64,000 nt of DNA from Bradyrhizobium canariense. GTDB lineage: Bacteria; Pseudomonadota; Alphaproteobacteria; Rhizobiales; Xanthobacteraceae. A program made the position numbers and the translations under genes. Below, piece by piece: positions 24,475 to 32,540 of the stretch. The notes under the pieces were generated by a model that had not been told where the DNA came from, did no database searches, and saw nothing but the letters and a program-made list of their open reading frames with translations. The stretch's first letter is position 1, and each line of letters starts with the position of its first letter. The stretch spans positions 247,326-311,325 of the forward strand of contig NZ_VSST01000037.1 of NCBI RefSeq assembly GCF_019402665.1. The letters run 5' to 3'.

Positions 24475-24969
24475 ATGGGCGCGAGAGTATATAGCGAAGA
24501 GCCATTCAAAGATTTGATGAACGACAACTATTTCCCGCTGGAAAACATGCAGCGGAGCGTGGACATCCTCAAGGCGTCCCCGGACATCCACCTGCCGACG
24601 CTGGAATACGGGCAGTATCACCTGATCCTGACGCCGGCGGACAAATGGCCGGATGGGAGCGCGGCGTACTGGCACAAGGAAAAGGGCCGGGCTCGCGTCG
24701 ATCTCAGCACCCAACCCAACACGATCCCCTTGTCCAAAGACGAGCCGGGCGTCATCCCCTTGACGCGATGCGATCTGCTCGATGCCTGCGTGCGGAAATG
24801 CTTCAACTCCGAGCCGCCGATCCCGATGAAGACGAAGATCGTCACGCACAAGGCGAGCGACGCCTATGCGCACCGGCATGAGATTCGGCTGGAGTGGGAA
24901 TATCGCGATGGCGACGACAAGGCGCCGACGCTGCTCTATCTGACGATGGTCTGTCCGCACAGACCCTGA
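24475..24969 (+). CDS. hypothetical protein, 164 residues
   Basis: I recognise no domain. The product is soluble and mixed alpha/beta (YFPLENMQRSVDILKASPDI, LPTLEYGQYHLILTPADKWP), with three cysteines in the second half (TRCDLLDACVRKCFN, MVCPHRP). It has no signal peptide. GGAGGAAAG six bases before ATG 24475 fixes the start, although the frame stays open to 24286. It is divergent from the cyclase gene with 259 bases between, in the same patch of lower GC3, so the two may have arrived together. No function is proposed. Confidence 0.65.
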   Translation: MGARVYSEEPFKDLMNDNYFPLENMQRSVDILKASPDIHLPTLEYGQYHLILTPADKWPDGSAAYWHKEKGRARVDLSTQPNTIPLSKDEPGVIPLTRCDLLDACVRKCFNSEPPIPMKTKIVTHKASDAYAHRHEIRLEWEYRDGDDKAPTLLYLTMVCPHRP

Positions 24970-25144
24970 ACTTCGGATGCATTCGACGCGTCAGAATGGC
25001 TGCCGCACCTCCCGCGCTCGCCGACAGGCACGCGGGAGGCAATGACTCCCGGATCTCCCCGCACGCCGAGGCGCTGTCGATCCTGGTCGGCGGCGGACGG
25101 GAAGGCTATTGCGCAGTTCTGAGCTGCCTTTGCGCTCCGAGCAA

Positions 25145-25171
25145 AAATGGCGCGCGCAAGGCGCGCCATTT
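25145..25171 (-). terminator. intrinsic terminator after the SDR gene
   Basis: AAATGGCGCGC and GCGCGCCATTT pair perfectly over 11 bp around GCAAG. On the minus strand the stem runs into TTTTTGC, 20 bases after the SDR stop. The A/T ends of the stem also give a short T run on plus. Confidence 0.85.
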
Positions 25172-25190
25172 CCTCCTAAAGCCGACAAGT

Positions 25191-25943
25191 TCAGCGAAGG
25201 CCGCCGGTGACGTGAAGCGTCTCGCCCGTGACGTACGATGCGTCGTCCGAAGCGAAGAAGGCCACCGCGGCAGCGATCTCCTCGACCTTGCCGATGCGGC
25301 CGAGCGGGGTGGTGGATTCGATCCAGTTGCGCATGTCACCTTCGTGCAGGCCGGCCGAGACGACGCCTTCGGTCGCGATCATGCCCGGGTTGACGGCGTT
25401 GACGCGGATCTTGCGCGGCGCCAGCTCCTTCGCCAGGACGGCGGAGATTGCATCCACCGACGCCTTGGTCGCGGTGTAGACGGCTGTGTTCGCCGGCGCG
25501 ATGGTCGATACGCCGGAGCTGATGTTGATGATGCTTCCGCCATTGGCGTTGAAGTGCTTCGACGCTTCGCCCGAGACCAGCAGCAGGCCAAGCACATTGA
25601 GGTCGAATTGCCTATGGAAATGCTCAGGCGTGATGGCCTCCAGCGGGGCGAATTCGTAAATGCCCGCGTTGTTGACGAGGATATCGATCGCGCCGAACGC
25701 CTTTACGGTCTCTGCGACCACGCTTGTCACGTCCTTGGCGTCGGCCAGATTGCCGTGGACCGCGACGGCTTTGCCACCCTTGGCGACGATGGCGGCAACC
25801 ACGCGGTCGGCGGCCTGCTTACTGGAGCTGTAATTGACGGCGACCGCCGCGCCCTCGGCCGCGAGCCGGGCGGCGATTTCGGCACCGATGCCTTTGGATG
25901 CGCCGGTCACGAGCGCAACTTTTCCTTCGAGTCTCTTGGTCAT
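25191..25943 (-). CDS. short-chain dehydrogenase/reductase, FabG-like
   Basis: A 250-residue classical SDR: TGASKGIG at about residues 12-19, NNAGIYEF near 87, catalytic Ser in NISSGVSTI and the pair Tyr/Lys in YTATKASV, and the C-terminal SYVTGETLHVTGGL that marks the 3-oxoacyl-ACP reductase-like branch. The NYSSSKQAA after strand 2 suggests NADP(H). GGAGA seven bases before ATG 25943 selects that start over an upstream ATG at 25982. It is divergent from an ArsR-type regulator, with a perfect operator palindrome 35 bases upstream of its start, so it is probably repressed by that protein. Substrate unknown. Confidence 0.9.
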   Translation of the reverse strand: MTKRLEGKVALVTGASKGIGAEIAARLAAEGAAVAVNYSSSKQAADRVVAAIVAKGGKAVAVHGNLADAKDVTSVVAETVKAFGAIDILVNNAGIYEFAPLEAITPEHFHRQFDLNVLGLLLVSGEASKHFNANGGSIINISSGVSTIAPANTAVYTATKASVDAISAVLAKELAPRKIRVNAVNPGMIATEGVVSAGLHEGDMRNWIESTTPLGRIGKVEEIAAAVAFFASDDASYVTGETLHVTGGLR

Positions 25944-25977
25944 CACATGTTCTCCACCGTCCGGCACGACGCCGATA

Positions 25978-26008
25978 TTCAATAGTTCAATATTAGTGAA
26001 CTATTGAA
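25978..26008. promoter_or_regulatory. perfect 12-bp-arm operator between SDR and ArsR regulator
   Basis: TTCAATAGTTCA and its exact complement TGAACTATTGAA are separated by seven bases. It is A/T-rich in a GC-rich genome, lies 35 bases from the SDR start and 24 bases from the regulator start, and has the size of ArsR-family operators. It very likely controls both divergent genes. Confidence 0.8.
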
Positions 26009-26032
26009 TGAGTTCAAGGGAGGTGCTATATT

Positions 26033-26350
26033 TTGTTCATGGTGCAGTTCGTTCACCCACCGCGGAGCGAGATTTCACTGGCTGGGGTGCTGGGAGCGCT
26101 CGCGGACCCGATGCGGCTGAGGATCGTCAAGAGCCTGGCCGCACAGAACGATTGCATGTCGTGCACCGAGGCGGCGCCTTGCCCTGACATGGCCAAGTCG
26201 ACCCTGTCGAACCATTTTCGTATCCTGCGCGAGGCCGGCCTGATCCGGACGTCCAAGCAAGGCGTCCAGCACCGCAATGTCCTGCGCGAGGAGGACATCA
26301 ATGCGCGGTTTCCGAAGTTGCTGAAAATGATTTTGAGTTATCCGGAGTGA
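26033..26350 (+). CDS. ArsR-family winged-helix transcriptional regulator
   Basis: A 105-residue regulator. The winged helix-turn-helix runs LAGVLGALADPMRLRIVKSL, then MAKSTLSNHFRILREAGLI as recognition helix, and the wing TSKQGVQHRNVLR. Cysteines in DCMSCTEAAPCP (before the recognition helix) could sense a metal, oxidant or electrophile; they are not in the ELCVCD position of arsenic/zinc sensors. AAGGGAGG is nine bases from a TTG at 26033 and 15 from the ATG at 26039, so a TTG start is preferred here. It represses itself and the divergent SDR by inference from the operator between them. Confidence 0.9.
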   Translation: MFMVQFVHPPRSEISLAGVLGALADPMRLRIVKSLAAQNDCMSCTEAAPCPDMAKSTLSNHFRILREAGLIRTSKQGVQHRNVLREEDINARFPKLLKMILSYPE

Positions 26351-26411
26351 GGGCAGTCGCCTGCTCAAGCATCATGAGAGGCCGAAGTCTCCACAGGACG
26401 AATGCAAAACA

Positions 26412-26440
26412 AAAATGGCCCGCATGAAGCGGGCCATTTT
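26412..26440. terminator. bidirectional terminator between ArsR gene and tRNA-Met
   Basis: AAAATGGCCCGC and GCGGGCCATTTT form a perfect 12-bp stem around ATGAA. T runs at both ends allow it to terminate the ArsR transcript on plus and the initiator tRNA transcript on minus, 28 bases after the tRNA 3' end. Confidence 0.88.
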
Positions 26441-26467
26441 CATATCGGGACCGGTAAGGTCCGAACT

Positions 26468-26544
<77 letters not shown>

Positions 26545-26623
26545 TTAACCGTTGCTTTGCCTTCGTGAAAGTGCCGGGGACGGTGAATGAAGGGCCGGCG
26601 CTGTTCGCGTGGCTTGCTTCGTT

Positions 26624-26730
26624 CGTCCCGAAGGCTTCCTTGGAAGGCAACCCCGAGCAAAGCCCGTTGGGTGCGGGCGGTATGTACCAACCCGGGGTGG
26701 CTTTGGAAAGGGCTGCGGGGACGTTTTTTT
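26624..26730 (+). ncRNA. candidate structured small RNA ahead of the aldehyde dehydrogenase gene
   Basis: The 313-base gap between the tRNA and the aldehyde dehydrogenase gene lacks a convincing frame but holds nested complementary segments: CGTCCC (26624-26629) with GGGACG (26718-26723) just before TTTTTTT, and inside it ACCCCG/CGGGGT, GCCCG/CGGGC and CTTCC/GGAAG. This is what a short RNA ending in an intrinsic terminator would look like. It does not match SRP RNA, tmRNA or RNase P motifs that I know. The strand and ends are inferred, and a leader of the downstream gene is the main alternative. Confidence 0.3.
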
Positions 26731-26857
26731 CGACTTTATGACAGCGCGGTGGACGAATTTGCGGCCTGTTTGGCCCGCCCTTGCCAGAAGTTCCACAAGG
26801 GGCCAGCTTGCGGCAACAAAACCAGGCGGAAACGCCACTTAAAAGGGGGAGAACGCC

Positions 26858-28303
26858 ATGGACCACGCCTTGGACCAGCCCCCGGTGACCGCCCCGCTTG
26901 GGGCCCTCGAAGACGCCTTCCATACCATGGTCGCGCGGTCGCGGGCCGAGCCGGCGGCTGGCCTTGCCGAGCGGCTCGACCGGCTGGCACGGCTGCGCAC
27001 TGTCGTCGCCGACAACGAGGAGCGCTTCCGGCAGGCGATCTCGGCGGATTTCGGCCACCGCTGCGCGGTCGAGACCAATATCGCCGAGACTATGATGGTG
27101 TTCTCCGAGATCCGTCATGCCAGCAAGCACCTCAAGAGCTGGATGGCGCCGCAGCGCGTTTCGACGGCGCTGCAATTCATGCCCGCGCGCAACCGGCTGA
27201 TGCCGCAGCCGCTCGGCGTCGTCGGCATCATCGCGCCGTGGAATTATCCGCTGCAGCTGACGCTCGCGCCCGCCATCGGCGCGCTTGCCGCCGGCAACCG
27301 CGTCATCATCAAGCCGAGCGAACACGTCGCCCATTTCTCAGCGCTGCTGAAGGAGACGGTCGCCGCGCGGTTCGACGCTGCGGAAGTGCTCGTCACCGGG
27401 GTCGAGGACGAGATCGCAAAAGCCTTTGCATCGCTGCCGTTCGATCATCTGGTGTTCACCGGCTCGACCCGGGTGGGACGACTGGTCGCTGAAGCCGCGG
27501 GGCGCAATCTGACGCCGGTCACGCTTGAGCTCGGCGGCAAGTCGCCTGTTATCATCGACGTCTCGGCCGACTTCGAAGAGGCCGCCGAACGCATCGCCTA
27601 CGGCAAGCTGCTCAATGCCGGGCAGACCTGCATCGCGCCCGATTATGTGCTGGTGCCCGAGCGCGCGTTGCAGGCCTTCGCCGAAAAAGTCCGCGCGCAG
27701 ATGCGGCGCATGTTCGGCACCGATCCCGCCAACAAGGACTACACTTCCATGATCTCCGACCGGCATTATGCGCGGCTGGAAAATCTCGTCGCGGATGCGA
27801 CACGTCGCGGCGCAAAGATCCTGCAGCCGGCGAAGGCGGACGATCCCAACTGGAAGGCACACCGCAAATTCCCGCCGACGCTGATCGTGGGCGCAACCGC
27901 AGACATGGCGGTCATGCAGGAGGAGATTTTCGGCCCGGTGCTCCCCGTGCTCGGCTATCGCGAACCGGCCGATGCCATCGCCTTCGTCAACGCCCGCGAC
28001 CGGCCGCTGGCGCTGTACTGGTTCGGCAAGGATCGCATTGCGCGCGACGAGGTGCTGGCGCGCACCGTCTCCGGCGGCGTCACCATCAACGACTGCCTGT
28101 TCCACTTCGCGCAAATCAACCAGCCGATGGGCGGCGTCGGCGCATCCGGCACCGGCGCCTATCACGGCGAATGGGGCTTTCGCACCTTCAGCAAGCTGAA
28201 GCCGGTGTTCTATCGCTCGAAATTCAACCGGCTCGCCGACCTCTATCCGCCCTACGGCGGCAAGATCGCGCGGCTGGAGAAGATGATGCGGTTCATGTCG
28301 TAA
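26858..28303 (+). CDS. coniferyl-aldehyde dehydrogenase-like NAD(P)+ aldehyde dehydrogenase
   Basis: A 481-residue aldehyde dehydrogenase. The substrate-channel motif is PLGVVGIIAPWNYPL (about 120-134), the NAD site FTGSTRVGRLV (about 205-215), the general base Glu in LELGGKSP (about 228), and the nucleophile Cys in NAGQTCIAPDY (about 256). The C-terminal YHGEWGFRTFSKLKPV is typical of the coniferyl/long-chain aldehyde group that lacks the usual 500-residue length. It would oxidise coniferaldehyde or another hydrophobic aldehyde to the acid, possibly feeding the ligase operon at the left of the window. GGGGGAG precedes the ATG. A family A repeat follows directly. Confidence 0.88.
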   Translation: MDHALDQPPVTAPLGALEDAFHTMVARSRAEPAAGLAERLDRLARLRTVVADNEERFRQAISADFGHRCAVETNIAETMMVFSEIRHASKHLKSWMAPQRVSTALQFMPARNRLMPQPLGVVGIIAPWNYPLQLTLAPAIGALAAGNRVIIKPSEHVAHFSALLKETVAARFDAAEVLVTGVEDEIAKAFASLPFDHLVFTGSTRVGRLVAEAAGRNLTPVTLELGGKSPVIIDVSADFEEAAERIAYGKLLNAGQTCIAPDYVLVPERALQAFAEKVRAQMRRMFGTDPANKDYTSMISDRHYARLENLVADATRRGAKILQPAKADDPNWKAHRKFPPTLIVGATADMAVMQEEIFGPVLPVLGYREPADAIAFVNARDRPLALYWFGKDRIARDEVLARTVSGGVTINDCLFHFAQINQPMGGVGASGTGAYHGEWGFRTFSKLKPVFYRSKFNRLADLYPPYGGKIARLEKMMRFMS

Positions 28304-28306
28304 TTG

Positions 28307-28390
28307 CTCGTCATTGCGAGCGCAGCGAAGCAATCCAGACTGTCTCCGCGGTGGGATTCTGGATTGCTTCGCTTTGCTCGCAATGACGAG
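28307..28390. repeat. dispersed CGTCATTGCGAGC inverted repeat, copy 1 (family A)
   Basis: CTCGTCATTGCGAGC and its exact complement close an 84-bp hairpin, with inner GAAGCAATCCAGA/TCTGGATTGCTTC arms. It begins four bases after the aldehyde dehydrogenase stop and lies just before the GMC gene. Other copies are at 34990-35076 and 55560-55640. Confidence 0.9.
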
Positions 28391-28418
28391 AAGAAAAATG
28401 CAAGAGGGGGAAACATCA

Positions 28419-30011
28419 GTGACGGACACATTCGATTTCGTCGTCGTGGGCGCGGGCTCCGGCGGCTGCGCGGTGGCGGGGCGGCTGTCGGAGGACGCGG
28501 GAACATCCGTGGCGCTGCTCGATGCCGGCGGACGGAACGACAATTGGCGGATCACCACGCCGTTCGGACTCGCCTTGCCGTACAAGGCGGCGAACTGGGG
28601 CTTCGATACCGTGCCGCAGAAGGGATTGAACGGCCGTATCGGCTATCAACCGCGCGGCAAGGGGCTCGGCGGGTCCTCGGCGATCAACGCCATGGTCTAT
28701 ATCCGCGGCAACAAATGGGACTACGACCATTGGGCCTCGCTCGGCAATGCCGGCTGGTCGTATGCGGACGTGCTGCCCTATTTCAAGCGCTCGGAGAACA
28801 ACGCCGATTTCGACGGCGAATATCACGGCAAGGGCGGCCCGCTGCATGTCAACAGGCTGCGCTCGGACAATCCGATCCACGACGTCTTCCATCAGGCCGC
28901 CCGCGAGGCGCAGTTCCGCATCCGCGAGGACTTCAACGGAGAGGACCACGAAGGGCTCGGCAGCTACCAGGTGACCCAGCACAATGGCGAGCGCTGGAGC
29001 GCGGCGCGCGCCTATCTGCATCCCCACATGGACAAGCGCGCCAATCTGCGTATCGAGACGCAGGCGCATGCCACGCGCATCCTGTTCGAAGGCGGGCGCG
29101 CGGTCGGCATTGAATATCTACAGGGCAAGCAGACAAAACAGCTGCGCGCGCGGCGCGAGGTGATCCTCGCCTCCGGCGCCTTCCAGTCACCGCAATTGCT
29201 GATGCTGTCAGGCATCGGCGACGGCGAGGCGCTTGCCGCGCAAGGCATCGGCGTCGCGCATCATTTGCCGGGCGTCGGACGCAATCTGCAGGACCATCCG
29301 GATTTCGTGTTCGTCTACGCCTCCGACTATCCGCACTTCGTCCATTCATCGATCGGACGGCTGCCATCCCTGCTCCGCGCCATCCAGCGCTACCGCCGGG
29401 AGCGGCGCGGGCTGATGACCACCAATTTCGCCGAGTGTGGCGGCTTCCTGAAGACCCGAGCCGACCTCGATGTGCCCGACATCCAGCTGCACTTCATCAT
29501 CGCGATGCTCGACGACCACGGCCGCAAGAAGCACAAGGAGGCGGGCTTCTCATGCCATGTCTGCCTGTTGCGGCCGAAGAGCCGTGGCAGCGTCTGGCTG
29601 AAAAGCGCCGATCCGCTGGCAGCGCCGATGATCGATCCGAATTTTCTGGGCGAGGCGGAGGATCTCGAGACGATGGTCGCGGGCTTCAAGACCACGCGAC
29701 GGCTGATGGAGACGCCCGCGATGCGCGCGTTGCAGAAGAAGGACATGTTCACGTCCGATGTGAGAACGGACGACGACATCCGCGCCATCCTGCGCGCGCG
29801 TGTCGACACCGTCTATCACCCCGTCGGCACCTGCAAGATGGGCACCGACGCGATGGCCGTGGTCGATCCGGCGCTGAAGGTGCACGGCATGGAAGGCCTG
29901 CGCGTCGTCGACGCCTCGATCATGCCGACACTGATCGGCGGCAACACCAATGCGGCGACGATCATGATCGGGGAGAAGGCGGCCGATATGATCCGGGCGG
30001 AGATGCGGTAG
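28419..30011 (+). CDS. GMC-family FAD oxidoreductase (choline dehydrogenase-like)
   Basis: A 530-residue flavoprotein. The Rossmann FAD motif VVVGAGSGGCAVAGRLSED is at about residues 7-25. GMC signature 1 (GKGLGGSSAINAMVYIRGN) is at about 83-101, and signature 2 (SGAFQSPQLLMLSGIG) at about 252-267. The C-terminal active-site region has VYHPVGTCKMG with the catalytic His, then GNTNAATIMIGEKAAD. It oxidises an alcohol to the aldehyde, passing electrons to a quinone or similar acceptor. GAGGGGG stands eight bases before GTG 28419, so that start is preferred over ATG 28398. With the aldehyde dehydrogenase upstream it could form an alcohol-aldehyde-acid route (inference). Confidence 0.9.
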   Translation: MTDTFDFVVVGAGSGGCAVAGRLSEDAGTSVALLDAGGRNDNWRITTPFGLALPYKAANWGFDTVPQKGLNGRIGYQPRGKGLGGSSAINAMVYIRGNKWDYDHWASLGNAGWSYADVLPYFKRSENNADFDGEYHGKGGPLHVNRLRSDNPIHDVFHQAAREAQFRIREDFNGEDHEGLGSYQVTQHNGERWSAARAYLHPHMDKRANLRIETQAHATRILFEGGRAVGIEYLQGKQTKQLRARREVILASGAFQSPQLLMLSGIGDGEALAAQGIGVAHHLPGVGRNLQDHPDFVFVYASDYPHFVHSSIGRLPSLLRAIQRYRRERRGLMTTNFAECGGFLKTRADLDVPDIQLHFIIAMLDDHGRKKHKEAGFSCHVCLLRPKSRGSVWLKSADPLAAPMIDPNFLGEAEDLETMVAGFKTTRRLMETPAMRALQKKDMFTSDVRTDDDIRAILRARVDTVYHPVGTCKMGTDAMAVVDPALKVHGMEGLRVVDASIMPTLIGGNTNAATIMIGEKAADMIRAEMR

Positions 30012-30115
30012 TGTCTCCTGAGCTGTCGGAGCCAGGAAAAGTACAGACGATTTTAACGATCTGAAACCGGAATGATTGGTTCTGCGTTCACTCGTTCCAT
30101 GGCAGGCTCCCGCGC

Positions 30116-30628
30116 ATGAACAGTTTCGATCTCGCCGTCTATGCGGCGTTCGTCATCGCGATCGGCTTCGGCTTCAGGACCGGCCTGCTCGGCAGCGCCA
30201 TGACGATCCTGGCCTATCTCCTCGCCGCCCCCATCGCCGTCGCGTTGATGCCGCTGATCGTCCCTCAGGTCGCGGGCAATCCGAATGCGCCGCTGTTGCA
30301 GAACTGGCTCTGGTTCTTCAGCATCTTCGTGGTAGTCGGCATGCTGTTTGGACATCTCGGCCGGCTGGCGCTGAGCGACACGATACGGCAGGCCGGCATC
30401 GGCGACCGGCTTGGCGGCGCAGCGCTCGGCGCCATCAGGGTCGGCCTCGTCGCCACCACCCTGGTGCTGGTGTTCGACCAGATCGTGCCGGCTAACCGCG
30501 AGCCGCCGTTTCTCGCCGGTTCGCACCTGCGGCCGCTGTTCTCGACGGTCGGCCGGATGGGCTTCAAGTCGCTGCCGCCGGAGGCGGCCTCCGCGATCGA
30601 CCGTCTCAAGCAGGAGCGGCACATCTGA
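30116..30628 (+). CDS. CvpA family membrane protein
   Basis: A 170-residue protein with four hydrophobic segments: FDLAVYAAFVIAIGFGFRTG, SAMTILAYLLAAPIAVALMP, LQNWLWFFSIFVVVGMLFGH and ALGAIRVGLVATTLVLVFDQ. The F-R-x-G-L-L-x-S and GGAALGAIR segments match the CvpA/colicin V production family. The family affects colicin V export and envelope functions, but its molecular role is not settled. It is a single gene; the downstream SDR starts 131 bases later. Confidence 0.8.
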   Translation: MNSFDLAVYAAFVIAIGFGFRTGLLGSAMTILAYLLAAPIAVALMPLIVPQVAGNPNAPLLQNWLWFFSIFVVVGMLFGHLGRLALSDTIRQAGIGDRLGGAALGAIRVGLVATTLVLVFDQIVPANREPPFLAGSHLRPLFSTVGRMGFKSLPPEAASAIDRLKQERHI

Positions 30629-30759
30629 TGATGCCCGCACATTTGCATCGCCGCGCGAGCGTGCATGCATTTTGATGCGAGCCAATCCCTTATCAGCGGC
30701 GCCAAGGTTGGCTAGAATAGCGGCTCTAAAAACCTAGCTGACATTACGGGAGTGAAACA

Positions 30760-31542
30760 GTGGATCTTGGGATCAAAGGTCGCCGCGCCATCGTCTGCGC
30801 ATCCAGCAAAGGCCTCGGACGCGCCTGCGCCATCTCGCTGGCCGAGGCCGGCGTTCACGTCACGCTGACCGCGCGCGGCGCCGAGGCCCTGAAGAAGACG
30901 GCGGACGACATCCGCAAGGCCTATCCTGATGTGACCGTCACCGAGATCGTCGGCGACATCACGACGCCGGCGGGCCGCGAGGCCGTGCTGAAGGCCTGCC
31001 CCGAGCCGGATATCCTGATCAACAATGCCGGCGGACCGCCGCCCGGCGATTTCCGCAACTGGACCCGCGACGACTGGATCAAGGCGATCGACGCCAACAT
31101 GCTGACCCCGATCGAGCTGATCAAATCGACCGTGGACGGCATGATGACGCGCAAATTCGGCCGCATCGTCAACATCACCTCGGCCGCGGTGAAGGCGCCG
31201 ATCGACATTCTCGGTCTCTCCAACGGAGCGCGCGCCGGCCTCACCGGCTTCATTGCCGGCCTGTCGCGCAAGACCGTGATCAACAACGTCACCATCAACG
31301 GCCTGCTGCCGGGCCCGTTCGAGACCGACCGCCTGCGCAGCACCGCGAAAGGCGAATCCGAGAAGCGCGGCATCACGCCGGACCAGGTTCTGGCCGAGCG
31401 CGCCAAGCTCAATCCCGCGGGCCGCTTCGGCGACCCCGACGAGTTCGGCTACGCCTGCGCCTTCCTGTGCGGCGCCAAGGCGGGCTTCATCACCGGGCAG
31501 AACCTTCTGCTCGATGGCGGTGCATTCCCAGGAACGCTGTGA
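30760..31542 (+). CDS. SDR-family oxidoreductase lacking the usual catalytic tyrosine
   Basis: A 260-residue SDR with CASSKGLGRACAISLAEAG as cofactor motif (about residues 10-28), NNAGGPPPG and the C-terminal GFITGQNLLLDGGAFPG. At the place of YxxxK the sequence reads LSNGARAGL after the catalytic-serine segment NITSAAVKAPI, so Tyr and Lys appear as Ser and Arg. This matches a subgroup of 3-oxoacyl-ACP-reductase-like SDRs with a divergent active site, whose activity is uncertain. It begins with GTG behind GGGAG and ends in a GTGA overlap with the next gene, giving a tightly coupled pair with the quinone reductase. Confidence 0.85.
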   Translation: MDLGIKGRRAIVCASSKGLGRACAISLAEAGVHVTLTARGAEALKKTADDIRKAYPDVTVTEIVGDITTPAGREAVLKACPEPDILINNAGGPPPGDFRNWTRDDWIKAIDANMLTPIELIKSTVDGMMTRKFGRIVNITSAAVKAPIDILGLSNGARAGLTGFIAGLSRKTVINNVTINGLLPGPFETDRLRSTAKGESEKRGITPDQVLAERAKLNPAGRFGDPDEFGYACAFLCGAKAGFITGQNLLLDGGAFPGTL

Positions 31543-32528
31543 GAGCAGTCTGGTACGAGGAGACAGGACCGGCGGCGGACGTCCTCACCTATGGTGAGAT
31601 GGCGACGCCGGTCGCAGGTCCAGGCGAAGTTCGTGTTCGCCTGGAAGCCTCCGGCGTCAATCCGGCCGATGTCGGCCGGCGCGGGGGCAGCTATCGCACG
31701 AAGGAATTTTCGCGTGTCATTCCGAACAGCGATGGCGCGGGCTTTATCGACCAGATCGGCGATGGCGCGACGGGGTTCAAGATCGGCGACAGGGTCTGGC
31801 TGTTCAACGGCCAGCGCAACGGCCGCGCCTTTGGCACCGCGGCCGAACATATCGCGCTTGCCGAGCACCTGGTGACGCCGCTGCCGGACAATCTCTCTTT
31901 TGCGGAAGGCGCGACGCTGGGCATTCCCGCAATGACGGCGTGGTGCTCCCTGTTTGCGGACGGGCCGATCGTCGGCAAGACCGTGCTGGTCACCGGCGGC
32001 GCGGGTGCCGTCGGGCATTACGCCGTGCAACTCGCGAAATGGGGCGGCGCGCAGGTGATCGCGACCGTCAGCTCGGCGATGAAGGGCGAGCAGGCGCGAC
32101 AAGCCGGTGCCGATCTCGTGGTCAATTACAGGGACGAAGATGTCGTTGCCAAGGCGATGGCCTTCACCGGCGGACGCGGGGTCGACCACTTGGTCGATGT
32201 CGATTTCGGCGGCAACATTGCGACGACGCTGAAGTTGATGGCCATGAATTCGACCATCGCGGTCTACGCCACGAATGGCAACCGCACGCCGACCGTGCCG
32301 ATACGCGAGTTGATGGAAAAGTGCATCACGCTCCGCTCGCTCGTCTTGTTCGCGCTGCCGCCGGCGCTGCTTGCGGCGGCGCAGGCCGACATCTCGAAAT
32401 GGCTGGCGGCGGGACCGCGAATCCACAATGTCGCGGCGCAGTTTGCGCTGTCGGAGACGGCGCAGGCCCATATCGCCGTCGAGAAAGGCGACAAGCTCGG
32501 CACCGTGGTCGTCGACTGCGCGCGCTGA
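31539..32528 (+). CDS. NADPH:quinone reductase-like MDR-family oxidoreductase
   Basis: A 329-residue medium-chain dehydrogenase/reductase without structural zinc. It starts RAVWYEETGPAADVLTYGEM, has GVNPADVGRRGG, the nucleotide fold VLVTGGAGAVGHYAVQLAKWGG at about residues 147-168, and AGADLVVNYRDED. These are features of the zeta-crystallin/quinone oxidoreductase branch using NADPH. The GTG start overlaps the SDR stop (GTGA), which fixes the start despite an upstream open frame. The likely role is one-electron or hydride reduction of quinones or enones; it may act on the same metabolite as the SDR. Confidence 0.9.
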   Translation: MRAVWYEETGPAADVLTYGEMATPVAGPGEVRVRLEASGVNPADVGRRGGSYRTKEFSRVIPNSDGAGFIDQIGDGATGFKIGDRVWLFNGQRNGRAFGTAAEHIALAEHLVTPLPDNLSFAEGATLGIPAMTAWCSLFADGPIVGKTVLVTGGAGAVGHYAVQLAKWGGAQVIATVSSAMKGEQARQAGADLVVNYRDEDVVAKAMAFTGGRGVDHLVDVDFGGNIATTLKLMAMNSTIAVYATNGNRTPTVPIRELMEKCITLRSLVLFALPPALLAAAQADISKWLAAGPRIHNVAAQFALSETAQAHIAVEKGDKLGTVVVDCAR

Positions 32529-32540
32529 TATCGGCCGGGA

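Noticed and set aside
26545..26857. tmRNA, SRP RNA or RNase P RNA in the structured gap beside the initiator tRNA
   Set aside because: None of the diagnostic motifs of those RNAs was found; only a generic structured-RNA candidate is kept.
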